13,049 bases of DNA from CAZKFN01 sp964552035. GTDB lineage: Bacteria; Bacteroidota; Bacteroidia; Flavobacteriales_E; Vicingaceae. A program made the translations under genes and the position numbers. The stretch spans positions 1-13,049 of the forward strand of contig CAZKFN010000072.1 in assembly GCA_964552035.1 (NCBI GenBank), in the 5' to 3' direction. Under the pieces are notes generated by a model, which did not search any database, was not told the origin of the DNA, and saw only the letters and a list, made by a program, of their open reading frames with translations. Positions 1 through 6,169 of the stretch are shown here, piece by piece (the first letter of the stretch is position 1; the number at the start of each line of letters is the position of its first letter).

Positions 1-210
1 AATTCATAATTCACAATTCATAATTCACAATTCATAATTCACAATTCATAATTCACAATTCATAATTCACAATTCATAATTCACAATTCATAATTCACAA
101 TTCATAATTCACAATTCATAATTCATAATTCATAATTCATAATTCACAATTCACAATTCATAATTCATAATTAAAAATTCAAAATTCACAATTTACAATT
201 CACAATTAAA
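1..210. repeat. Heptamer tandem array AATTCAT/AATTCAC (30 units)
   Basis: Thirty consecutive 7-bp units keep one phase from base 1 to base 210. The first 112 bases are eight copies of a strict 14-bp alternation of AATTCAT and AATTCAC. The units then become irregular (runs of AATTCAT, then AATTCAA and AATTTAC) and the array ends in AATTAAA. It starts at the window edge, so the true left end is unseen. Two bases after the array comes a 45-bp hairpin unit. A shorter array at 12084-12132 ends in the same AATTAAA variant and meets the same kind of unit. No coding sequence is present. Confidence 0.95.
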
Positions 211-212
211 TA

Positions 213-257
213 GAGGTGGCTGAGTGATTTCAGCGCAGCTAAAATTGTATCAACATG
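213..257 (+). repeat. 45-bp hairpin unit, copy 1
   Basis: This is one 45-bp unit: GAGGTGGCTGAGTGA, then a short stem-loop, then TTGTATCAACAT. The stem is TTTCAGC, loop GCA, GCTAAAA, which pairs over six of seven positions with one C-A mismatch. The next unit starts exactly 45 bp later. Other units lie at 258, 11822, 11867, 11912, 12136, 12181 and 12518. No function is known to me. Confidence 0.85.
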
Positions 258-319
258 AAGGTGGCTGAGTGATTTTAACGAAGTTAAAATTGTACCGAAG
301 CCCGGGTTTGTAATAAATC
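258..319 (+). repeat. 45-bp hairpin unit with 'loaded' left end, upstream of the toxin-antitoxin pair
   Basis: This second unit carries the stem TTTTAAC-GAA-GTTAAAA, seven perfect pairs with a 3-base loop. Instead of the usual TTGTATCAACAT end it continues as TTGTACCGAAGCCCGGG and then TTGTAATAAATC. The only other place in the window with this extension is immediately upstream of the GIY-YIG gene (12552-12582). It therefore looks like the left end of a gene-bearing form of the repeat element described at 12520-13031. A convincing matching right end was not found; see the findings. Confidence 0.75.
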
Positions 320-584
320 AACCGTTGAAATTAAAACCAAATAAGAAACGGCTACGAACATACGGTTTGCCAAAAGCAGCAATAATTGCTTTGATCTGAA
401 GATTATTATTAAATTTGTATTTACTGCTTCGTTGGAAAGTTTTGGCTTTAAAGTCGCCTTCAGCAAGCTGTGGAAACGTTAGCAGTAAGCTGCAAAATTG
501 TGCTAAATTAATCATTTGCCAAAATTTTAAAGCCTTCTATTGATTTGCCAAAAAATTATTAACTTGATAAAAATATTTCGTGCT
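320..584. other. Intergenic stretch upstream of the antitoxin, no gene recognised
   Basis: These 265 bases carry no ORF I consider real. There is an inverted pair CCGTT (near 322) and AACGG (near 347). The string TTTGCCAAA recurs three times, near 365, 526 and 543. A short segment with GTTAGCAGTAAGCTGC lies near 478. The promoter and any operator of the toxin-antitoxin pair should lie in the last 60 bases, but I could not pick a convincing TTG/TAnnTTTG pair. Minus-strand ORFs here have no recognisable protein features. Confidence 0.4.
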
Positions 585-821
585 ATGAAAACAATAGAAA
601 TTAAAAAGAAACTAATCAAGGAGATTAATTTATCTAAAAATAAAAATCTACTTGAGGAATTTTATCATTTCTTAAATCTTGAAAACGAAATTCAAGAAAC
701 TTACAAACTCAATGCGGAACAAAATTCTGCAATTGTCGAGGCTCGTGAACAAATTAAAAACGGCGACTATTTAACAAATGAACAAGCGAACCAAGAGATT
801 GACAAATGGTTAAACAAATAG
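585..821 (+). CDS. Antitoxin of a RelE/ParE-type toxin-antitoxin system
   Basis: A 78-residue protein starts at the ATG at 585. A TTG 45 bases upstream would extend it, but the extension (MICQKIINLIKIF...) is hydrophobic and unlike the family, so I prefer the ATG. The protein is charged and mostly helical by composition. It ends in a segment of the pattern found in many small Bacteroidota antitoxins: LNAEQNSAIVEAREQI, then NGDYLTNEQAN and a terminal WLNK. By family knowledge it would bind and neutralise the toxin encoded next and repress their shared promoter. Its last 16 bases overlap the toxin start, which implies translational coupling. The DNA-binding fold is not clear from sequence, so the antitoxin class is left open. 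Confidence 0.8.
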   Translation: MKTIEIKKKLIKEINLSKNKNLLEEFYHFLNLENEIQETYKLNAEQNSAIVEAREQIKNGDYLTNEQANQEIDKWLNK

Positions 822-1114
822 TTTGGTCGAGAAGAGCTCAAACTGATAGAAAATACATCCTAGAATACTGGAACAAGAGAAATAAATCTAATTCTTATAG
901 TCGGAAATTAAACGAACTTTTCAAAGAGGCTGTTAAATTGATAGCGGATTATCCTGAAATTGGGAAACCAACTGATGATAAAAATGCACGAATAAAAATC
1001 GTTAAGGATTATCTCATTATTTATGAGGTTGATAAAAAAGACCGCCTGTTAATTCTCACAATTTGGGATAGCCGACAAAATCCAAAAAAGTTAGAAAGGA
1101 TATTACGTAGATAG
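806..1114 (+). CDS. Type II toxin, RelE/ParE superfamily
   Basis: This 102-residue basic protein has the layout of the RelE/ParE fold: an N-terminal strand (QIVWSRRAQTD), two long helices with KYILEYWNKRNKSNSYSRKL and LFKEAVKLIADYPEIGKPT, then the C-terminal sheet. The sheet holds R63 and the strings IVKDYLIIYEV and ILTIWDSRQNP. The 'YPEIGKP' and 'IWDSRQNP' strings are typical of Bacteroidota members. RelE-type toxins cut mRNA at the ribosome and ParE-type toxins poison gyrase. The sequence does not tell which applies, because the catalytic residues of classical RelE are not clearly present. It overlaps the antitoxin by 16 bases. The pair sits between repeat elements, as is common for mobile or addiction modules. 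Confidence 0.88.
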   Translation: MVKQIVWSRRAQTDRKYILEYWNKRNKSNSYSRKLNELFKEAVKLIADYPEIGKPTDDKNARIKIVKDYLIIYEVDKKDRLLILTIWDSRQNPKKLERILRR

Positions 1115-1239
1115 CCTACCGCTAATCGAGTAGGCAGCACTGCCAGATAAACTGACGAAGTGCACCTTACACACCAACGTATGTATGGGTCTCGTATACG
1201 ACGGTTCGTATCTTAAAGAACTACGATAGATAAAGTTCT
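1114..1239. other. Hairpin-dense non-coding stretch downstream of the toxin
   Basis: Four short inverted repeats fall in 126 bases. GCCTAC (1114-1119) pairs with GTAGGC (1130-1135). GGCAG (1133-1137) pairs with CTGCC (1140-1144) and overlaps the first. ATACGA (1196-1201) pairs with TCGTAT (1206-1211) around a 4-base loop. AGAACT (1217-1222) pairs with AGTTCT (1234-1239). There is no T-run as in an intrinsic terminator. It may be a structured RNA, a decayed mobile element or a recombination site; I recognise none of these specifically. Confidence 0.5.
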
Positions 1240-1490
1240 AACATTGTGAGATAACTACGTTTCCTCAGAGCATTTGACTTTTATTTTTACACTCTTCAGA
1301 GCCATTTAATACTCATTTACTGTATTATTATTTTGAAAATCGAGATTTACATTTTTCGAAAAAGAGTGCTCAAAGTGGTTTAAATTGGAAATTCTATTTA
1401 TAAACTGTACTATTTTTTGGGGAGCTTACAATTATTACCACTGACCATCAACAAGAGTTTTGCAAAATGGCAGGACAACATCTAAATCGA
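1240..1490. other. AT-rich intergenic stretch, no gene seen
   Basis: No ORF or RNA gene is recognisable. One segment, TGTAC followed by TATTTTTTGGGGA (1406-1423), resembles the inner right end of the repeat element at 12926-12941 (GGTAC then TTTTTTGGGGA). The CACTCAGGGTCC terminus does not follow, so it is at best a decayed fragment. Confidence 0.4.
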
Positions 1491-1656
1491 AAGTTTGAGT
1501 GATTTTAACGAAGTTAAAATTGTATCGAAGCCCGATACATTTTTGGGGAATTGGTTGTTTGAATAATTACAATACAATAAAAATATTAAAACAATACCTA
1601 TTATCTCTCAACCCCAAAAACACTCAGGGTCCTGTATCCTGCATGGTTAAAAAATT
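1491..1656 (+). repeat. Palindromic repeat element, short form, copy A
   Basis: This copy matches 11914-12082 closely. The left end is diverged (GTTTGAGTGATTTT instead of GGTGGCTGAGTGATTTT). Next come the stem TTTTAAC-GAA-GTTAAAA and the palindrome GTATCG-AAGCC-CGATAC (1522-1538). The arms TTTTTGGGG (1540-1548) and CCCCAAAAA (1612-1620) follow, with GTTGTTT and AAACAA inside them, and the right terminus is CACTCAGGGTCC (1621-1632). A conserved tail TGTATCCTGCATGGTTAA follows. It lies at the 3' end of the Rrf2 gene. The nested arms could fold into one long hairpin. Confidence 0.85.
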
Positions 1657-1662
1657 TTATTA

Positions 1663-2097
1663 CTAAACTTTCAAATTTACATTCGTAATCTTTGGGTCGT
1701 TGAGAATATGCTTTAGGGGGAGGTCCATGAGCTTTTGGTTTAAATCTCCTTTGATGCAGTAATAAATATGGTGCACAGGACAGGGTTTTTCATCGCTACA
1801 CTCCGATAGCCCCAAGAAACAACCCTGTGTGAGCGGCTTTCCATCAATAACAGTGATGATAGCTTTAAGAGTAATACTTTGGCATTTCTCAGCAGTAATT
1901 CTAAATCCTCCATTGGCGCCTTTCTTAGAGCTAATAAAATCAGCTAAAACCAATTGCTGCAAAATCTTTGAAGTAAAAGCAGGTGGGGAGTCTAAAGCTT
2001 TACAAATGTCTTGCAATCGAGCATTTTGATCTTCCTCACTTTTTAAACAAATATACATCAAAGCTTTAATGGCGTATTGGCAGGATTTGGATAGCAT
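1663..2097 (-). CDS. Rrf2-family (IscR/NsrR-like) transcriptional regulator
   Basis: This protein has 144 residues when started at the ATG at 2097. An upstream ATG would add seven residues (MLYNITT), but family members begin as here with ML-S/K-xxxYAIKAL. The N-terminal half is the winged helix of the Rrf2 family: YAIKALMYI, then LQDICKALDSPPAFTSKILQQL as the DNA-reading helix region, then KGANGGFRI as the wing. C93, C100 and C106 sit in the loop QGCFLGLSECSDEKPCPVHH. These match the three-cysteine ligand set of IscR/NsrR, so an Fe-S cluster sensing iron-sulfur status, redox or nitric oxide is likely. No isc/suf or nitrosative-stress gene is adjacent, so the target regulon cannot be read from context. 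It lies downstream of the GT4 gene on the same strand, with a 79-bp gap holding a 9-bp inverted repeat. Confidence 0.9.
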   Translation of the reverse strand: MLSKSCQYAIKALMYICLKSEEDQNARLQDICKALDSPPAFTSKILQQLVLADFISSKKGANGGFRITAEKCQSITLKAIITVIDGKPLTQGCFLGLSECSDEKPCPVHHIYYCIKGDLNQKLMDLPLKHILNDPKITNVNLKV

Positions 2098-2127
2098 AGT
2101 AGTAATATTATAAAGCAATATTAATGT

Positions 2128-2161
2128 TTTTATCTAAAGCTTCAACACTAAATAGATAAAA
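2128..2161. promoter_or_regulatory. 9-bp perfect inverted repeat upstream of the Rrf2 gene
   Basis: TTTTATCTA (2128-2136) and TAGATAAAA (2153-2161) are perfect inverted repeats separated by 16 bases. They lie 31-64 bases upstream of the Rrf2 start and just past the glycosyltransferase stop. This suits either an operator for the regulator itself or a weak terminator of the upstream gene. The 16-base spacing is long for a terminator loop and no long U-run follows on the minus strand. Confidence 0.4.
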
Positions 2162-2176
2162 TTTAAACGAAGTAAT

Positions 2177-3292
2177 CTATGTTAATTCATATAAATCTTC
2201 CAATTTATTAATCATATCCTCTAAAGAAAATCTTTCAACAGCCTTTAGCCCATTAATTTTTAATTGTTCTGCTAAAGCTTTATCGGTAAGAAGTCTATAA
2301 ATTGCTTCTTCAACTTCTTGAGAATTCTTATAATCTACTACTAAAGCATTTTCTTCATGAACAATAAAATCATTAGCAATGCCTGAAAGAGTGAAAACTG
2401 AGGGAATACCTGCAGCTAATGCTTCTACATAGATTTGTCCATAAGCTTCTACCATACTATTAATGGGGATGTGAACAAAAACATCAAAACATTGATAAAG
2501 AGAAAATAAATCATTCTCAAAAGATATTTCTGTAAACGAATCATGAGGTAGTTGACTTAATTCCTTTTTTATGGTATCTGCATAAGGGCCCCTAGCATTA
2601 GCCAAAACTAAATGTGCATTTATCTTTTTATTTGCTAAAAGGTTTGAAAATGCTTCAATTAAATAACTGATTCCTTTTAATTTCACATATCTTGAAATTG
2701 CACCTATTATGACAGTGTTTGTTGGTAAATTATATTTCTTTCTGAGTTTGTTAATATTTTCTTGAGGTACATTTTGGAAAGACTTTAAATCAAATCCATG
2801 TTCAATAATATGAATCTTATCTGCTTTTACGTTTTCTTTCTCTCTCAATACATTTGAAACGTTATTTGATACCGCTACGATATTAGTTGCCAAATAATTG
2901 TTTAGCTTATCGTATTTCACAGTTTTAGGAAAGTATTCATGATGAGAAGTAGAATGATGCCTACTATAAATTCTTCTTTTAACTCCTGCAAATTTTGCGG
3001 CAATTAATCCCAAAAAACTAGCATGAAAATAATGAGCATGAACTACGTCTATCTTTTCTTTTTTCAAGTACTTAATAAGAGAATACAAGACTTTTATATA
3101 AGATGATTTATTCTGCTCTAGGATGATAAATTTACAAGGAATCCCTTTCTTTTCTATAATGCTTTGCAATTTTGGCTTACTTGCATTAAGAAAAATAAAA
3201 TAAAGCTCACCATTTTTTAAATGAATTTCATCTGAAATCCAATCAAAAGAAACAAAGTAGTCAACGTTTGAAATGATGTAGGCTAATTTCAT
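2177..3292 (-). CDS. GT4-family glycosyltransferase (GT-B fold)
   Basis: The protein has 371 residues, the usual length for the family. The N-terminal Rossmann half holds the phrase IDVVHAHYFHASFLG (from about 81) and the basic/histidine-rich RHHSTSHHEYF (111-121). The C-terminal half begins near 190 and includes a donor-binding R201-K204-K206 region (RYVKLKG). The signature E282-x7-E290 (EAYGQIYVE, then ALAAGIPSV) contacts the nucleotide-sugar in retaining GT4 enzymes. No membrane segment is seen, so it is probably cytosolic and acts on a lipid-linked glycan for surface polysaccharide. The substrate cannot be inferred. The gene lies downstream of pckA but behind a strong terminator, so it should have its own promoter, which I could not locate with confidence. 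Confidence 0.9.
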   Translation of the reverse strand: MKLAYIISNVDYFVSFDWISDEIHLKNGELYFIFLNASKPKLQSIIEKKGIPCKFIILEQNKSSYIKVLYSLIKYLKKEKIDVVHAHYFHASFLGLIAAKFAGVKRRIYSRHHSTSHHEYFPKTVKYDKLNNYLATNIVAVSNNVSNVLREKENVKADKIHIIEHGFDLKSFQNVPQENINKLRKKYNLPTNTVIIGAISRYVKLKGISYLIEAFSNLLANKKINAHLVLANARGPYADTIKKELSQLPHDSFTEISFENDLFSLYQCFDVFVHIPINSMVEAYGQIYVEALAAGIPSVFTLSGIANDFIVHEENALVVDYKNSQEVEEAIYRLLTDKALAEQLKINGLKAVERFSLEDMINKLEDLYELT

Positions 3293-3350
3293 AAAACGAA
3301 AATATTAATAAATTAGAGCTATCTAAAAAATATATAATTAACATGATAAA

Positions 3351-3390
3351 AAAACAATACTATGGAATTCGAGTACCATAGTATTGTTTT
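3351..3390 (-). terminator. Intrinsic terminator of pckA
   Basis: Perfect 15-bp arms AAAACAATACTATGG (3351-3365) and CCATAGTATTGTTTT (3376-3390) enclose a 10-base loop. The structure starts about 30 bases past the pckA stop. Read on the minus strand, the hairpin runs into seven T residues. The symmetric A/T flanks may let it work for transcription on the plus strand too, but no plus-strand gene ends here. Confidence 0.9.
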
Positions 3391-3420
3391 GTAGAATGTT
3401 TCTTCAATGCATTATTAAAT

Positions 3421-5034
3421 TTATGCTGTTGCCGAAACTTTAGGAGCTGCATCCATAATTTCCTCATTGGCAAACTCTGAAAACTGTTTAAAGTTTTCTA
3501 TAAAAGCCTGTGCCAATTCTTCTGCCTTTTTATCGTAAGCATCCTTATCTTCCCAAGTGTTTTTAGGATTTAAGATTTCTGAAGGAACGTTGGGGCAAGT
3601 TTTTGGCATTTGCAACCCAAATACTGCATGCTCCTCATACGCAACCTCCTCTAATTGATTGTTCAAAATGGCAGTGATCATTGCTCTGGTATAATTTAAT
3701 TTAATTCTAGAGCCCACACCATATTCTCCACCCGACCAACCGGTGTTGATTAGCCAAACATTTACCTCATGCTTATCTATCTTTTTACCCAGCATTTCGG
3801 CATACTCCGTTGGGTGTAATGGGAGGAAAGGCGCTCCAAAGCATGCAGAGAAAACCGTTTGAGGTTCGGTAATCCCCGCTTCTGTACCTGCTACCTTTGC
3901 CGTATATCCACTGATAAAATGATACATAGCCTGCCCCTTGCTTAATTTAGAAACAGGAGGCAAAACCCCATAAGCATCGCAGGTTAAGAAAAAAATGTTT
4001 TTCGGATGTCCTCCAATAGAACCTTCTTGAAGGTTATCAATATGATAAATGGGATAACTCACGCGAGTATTTTGGGTTTTATCGCTGTTGTTATAATCCA
4101 CTTCAGTGGTCCCTTCAATAAAGTTGATGTTTTCTAATAAAGCACCAAATTTAATAGCATCGTAGATTTGTGGTTCTTTCTCTTGGCTAAGGTCTATACA
4201 TTTGGCATAGCACCCTCCTTCAAAGTTAAAAACTGAGGTTTCATCCCAACCGTGTTCATCGTCTCCAATTAGTTTTCTATCGGGGTCGGAAGATAAAGTA
4301 GTTTTTCCAGTACCGGATAAACCAAAGAAAATAGCCGTATCTCCATTCTGTCCGACATTGGCAGAGCAGTGCATGGACAGCACTTGTTTTTGATGCGGTA
4401 GAATAAAGTTAAGAGCAGAGAAAATTCCTTTTTTAATTTCTCCCGTATAAGCAGTACCGCCGATAATCAGTGTTTTTTTGCTAAAATTAATGATGGCAAA
4501 GTTGTGCTGTCTGGTTCCATCAATTTCTGGATCTGCCCTAAAACCCGGTGCACAAAGAATATTCCATTCCGGAGTGTAATTTAAAATCTCTTCTTCGGTT
4601 GGACGTAAAAACATGTTGTAGGCAAATAAGTTAGAGAAGGGAAATTCAGAAACTAGTCGCACGTTCATCTTGTATTTTTCAGAAGAACAAACGTAAGAAT
4701 CCCTAACATAAACTTCTTTTCCAGATAGATAAGCCGTTAATCGGTGATACAATCGGTCAAATTTATCTGCATCAAATTTTTTATTGATGGCTCCCCACCA
4801 CACGGCATCTTTAGTAATTTCATCTTCTACAATAAAGCGGTCTTGTGGAGATCTACCGGTAAACTCCCCCGTATCAACGGCCAAAGCGCCGGTATTGGCT
4901 AGAGTACCCTCTCCGTTAAATATACTATCTTCAATTAATTGTGCAGGTTCAAGGTTCCAGTAAGCTGCAGCTACATGACTTAAACCTAATGTAGAAATAG
5001 AAGCCTTTTCAGCTTTTCTTCCATACTCCTTCAT
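3421..5034 (-). CDS. pckA: Phosphoenolpyruvate carboxykinase (ATP)
   Basis: This 537-residue protein is almost exactly the length of the E. coli enzyme (540). It converts oxaloacetate plus ATP to PEP, CO2 and ADP, the entry step of gluconeogenesis; in some anaerobes it runs in reverse. Seen in sequence: the substrate-binding RSPQDRF (61-67); GGTAYTGEIKKG (192-203), including the lysine that helps bind the metal; the P-loop GLSGTGKTTLS (238-248); and the second kinase motif LIGDDEHGWDE (255-265) with metal-binding aspartates. All key residues are present. It is single, cytosolic and followed by a strong terminator. A perfect TAnnTTTG element at 5108-5101 suggests a transcript leader of about 60 bases. 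Confidence 0.98.
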   Translation of the reverse strand: MKEYGRKAEKASISTLGLSHVAAAYWNLEPAQLIEDSIFNGEGTLANTGALAVDTGEFTGRSPQDRFIVEDEITKDAVWWGAINKKFDADKFDRLYHRLTAYLSGKEVYVRDSYVCSSEKYKMNVRLVSEFPFSNLFAYNMFLRPTEEEILNYTPEWNILCAPGFRADPEIDGTRQHNFAIINFSKKTLIIGGTAYTGEIKKGIFSALNFILPHQKQVLSMHCSANVGQNGDTAIFFGLSGTGKTTLSSDPDRKLIGDDEHGWDETSVFNFEGGCYAKCIDLSQEKEPQIYDAIKFGALLENINFIEGTTEVDYNNSDKTQNTRVSYPIYHIDNLQEGSIGGHPKNIFFLTCDAYGVLPPVSKLSKGQAMYHFISGYTAKVAGTEAGITEPQTVFSACFGAPFLPLHPTEYAEMLGKKIDKHEVNVWLINTGWSGGEYGVGSRIKLNYTRAMITAILNNQLEEVAYEEHAVFGLQMPKTCPNVPSEILNPKNTWEDKDAYDKKAEELAQAFIENFKQFSEFANEEIMDAAPKVSATA

Positions 5035-5100
5035 AAGTGTTGTTTTTAATTAAAAATGGTGAAAGACGATACTTCATCATTTCACGGATAATTATGAATG

Positions 5101-5108
5101 CAAACTTA
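5101..5108 (-). promoter_or_regulatory. Putative -7 element for pckA (TAAGTTTG)
   Basis: On the minus strand this reads TAAGTTTG, a perfect match to the Bacteroidota sigma-ABfrA -7 consensus TAnnTTTG, 67 bases upstream of the pckA start codon. The region about 19 bases further upstream is T-rich (GTTTTT) but lacks a clean TTG, so the -33 element is weak. This is a consensus match only. Confidence 0.5.
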
Positions 5109-5186
5109 GTCCGTTTTTTCATTAAAAACTTAGAAATAAAGGAAGTTTTATAAACAATAATTACAATTTACTATTCCATTCTATAC

Positions 5187-5216
5187 TTGCTTTTTTAAAG
5201 TAAATTACTACCTTTA
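5187..5216 (+). promoter_or_regulatory. Putative promoter of the GT2 pseudogene (TTG-N19-TACCTTTA)
   Basis: TTG at 5187-5189 and TACCTTTA at 5209-5216 are separated by 19 bases, the usual spacing for Bacteroidota vegetative promoters (TTG/TAnnTTTG, one mismatch here). It sits about 64 bases upstream of the ATG at 5280. The 245-bp gap between pckA and this gene (5035-5279) thus holds two divergent promoter candidates and nothing else that I recognise. Confidence 0.5.
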
Positions 5217-5279
5217 TTATTAAGCCAATGAAAGTGTTTGCTTTTATAACTTATTAAAACCTTAAAACTTGTTTTTTAA

Positions 5280-6169
5280 ATGGAACAAAAACCTTTATTT
5301 TCCATAATTATCCCTACTTACAACAGAGCTGATATTATTGGTAAAACCATTGAATCTGCCTTAAATCAAACTTATGATCATTTTGAAGTAATTGTAGTAG
5401 ATGAGGTAGTACAGACAATACAGCAGAAGCGGTAGAAAAGTATAAAGATGAACGATTGTCTTATTATAGAAAGGAAAATGCCGAAAGGGGAGCTGCAAGA
5501 AATTATGTGCACAAAGAGCTAAAGGAGATTATGTTTATTTTTTAGATTCGGATGATCTTCTTTATCCGGAACATTTAAAAGTTGCTCAAAATTTTCTTAC
5601 CTCAAAAGGGGATATAGAAATTTTTTACCAACAATGTGAAATTACCCTAGAAAATGGAGGGAAAAAGTTATTTTATCTACCTCAAAAAGTACCCATTAAC
5701 AAAGGATTAATTAAAAAAGGGAATTTTATGGGTTGTCAAGGTGTCTTTATTGAGAAAACAGTTTTTTTAAAACATCAATTCAATGAGGATCGTAAAGTTG
5801 TTACTGCTGAAGATTATGAGTTATGGTTAAGACTGGCTGCAAGATATCCCATCCATTATTTCCCTACAATTACTTCTACTCTTATAGAGCATGCTGATAG
5901 AAGTGTTTTAAATAGAAATTCTTCTTCTTTAATTCAAAGTACAGAAAAAACGTTGGCCTACTTATTTGAAGATGAAATCGTAAAAAAAAGAATTTTCCAA
6001 ATATAAAAATCGGCTTTTTTCAGAAAAATATTCTTATGTATCACTTCATTTAGCTTTAAGTGGAGATAAAAAACAGGCCCTACAGTATTTATGGAAAAGT
6101 TTAAAGCACCGACCTGCTTTTATATTCAGAAGAAGGTTTTTAGCTATTTTAAAACACCTAGTGTTTTAG
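5280..6169 (+). pseudogene. GT2-family glycosyltransferase broken by three single-base indels
   Basis: Joining three frames gives a continuous 296-residue family 2 glycosyltransferase (GT-A fold). It begins MEQKPLFSIIIPTYNRADII, then VIVVDDGSTDNTAEAV near residues 38-50, then YFLDSDDLLYPEHL with the metal-binding DSD at 90-92, then GCQGVFIEK and AEDYELWLRLA (the catalytic-base region). Break 1: GATGA|GGTAGT at 5404/5405 lacks one base expected in GAT GAT GGT. Break 2: TATG|TGCA at 5507/5508 lacks one G expected in TAT GGT GCA. Break 3: the A-run at 5982-5989 has eight A where seven restore the frame. After the third break the frame stays open to TAG at 6167-6169, with tail ...SLHLALSGDKKQALQYLWKSL. 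As read, only fragments could be made, the longest intact stretch lying within 5509-6006. The last 26 bases overlap the convergent membrane protein gene. Sequencing error is possible, but neighbouring genes are intact. Confidence 0.85.

Noticed and set aside
1..210. CRISPR array
   Set aside because: The unit is 7 bp with no unique spacers and no cas gene in the window; it is a plain tandem repeat.
284..515. Two minus-strand ORFs of 60 and 65 residues
   Set aside because: They overlap each other and the repeat unit, show no protein family features, and lie in probable regulatory DNA of the toxin-antitoxin pair.
1114..1260. Integron attC site or group II intron end
   Set aside because: The hairpins and the small toxin-antitoxin cassette suggested it, but I could not find paired RYYYAAC/GTTRRRY core sites or a domain V-like hairpin.
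1829..2029. Plus-strand ORF of 66 residues opposite the Rrf2 gene
   Set aside because: It is antisense to a clear Rrf2 protein and has no family features.
1822..2097. Rrf2 gene as regulator of the upstream pckA or GT4 genes
   Set aside because: There is only adjacency on the same strand; no shared operator is visible and pckA ends in a strong terminator.
5404..5989. Programmed frameshifting in the GT2 gene
   Set aside because: Three shifts are needed and two are not at slippery heptamers; loss by mutation or sequence error is simpler.
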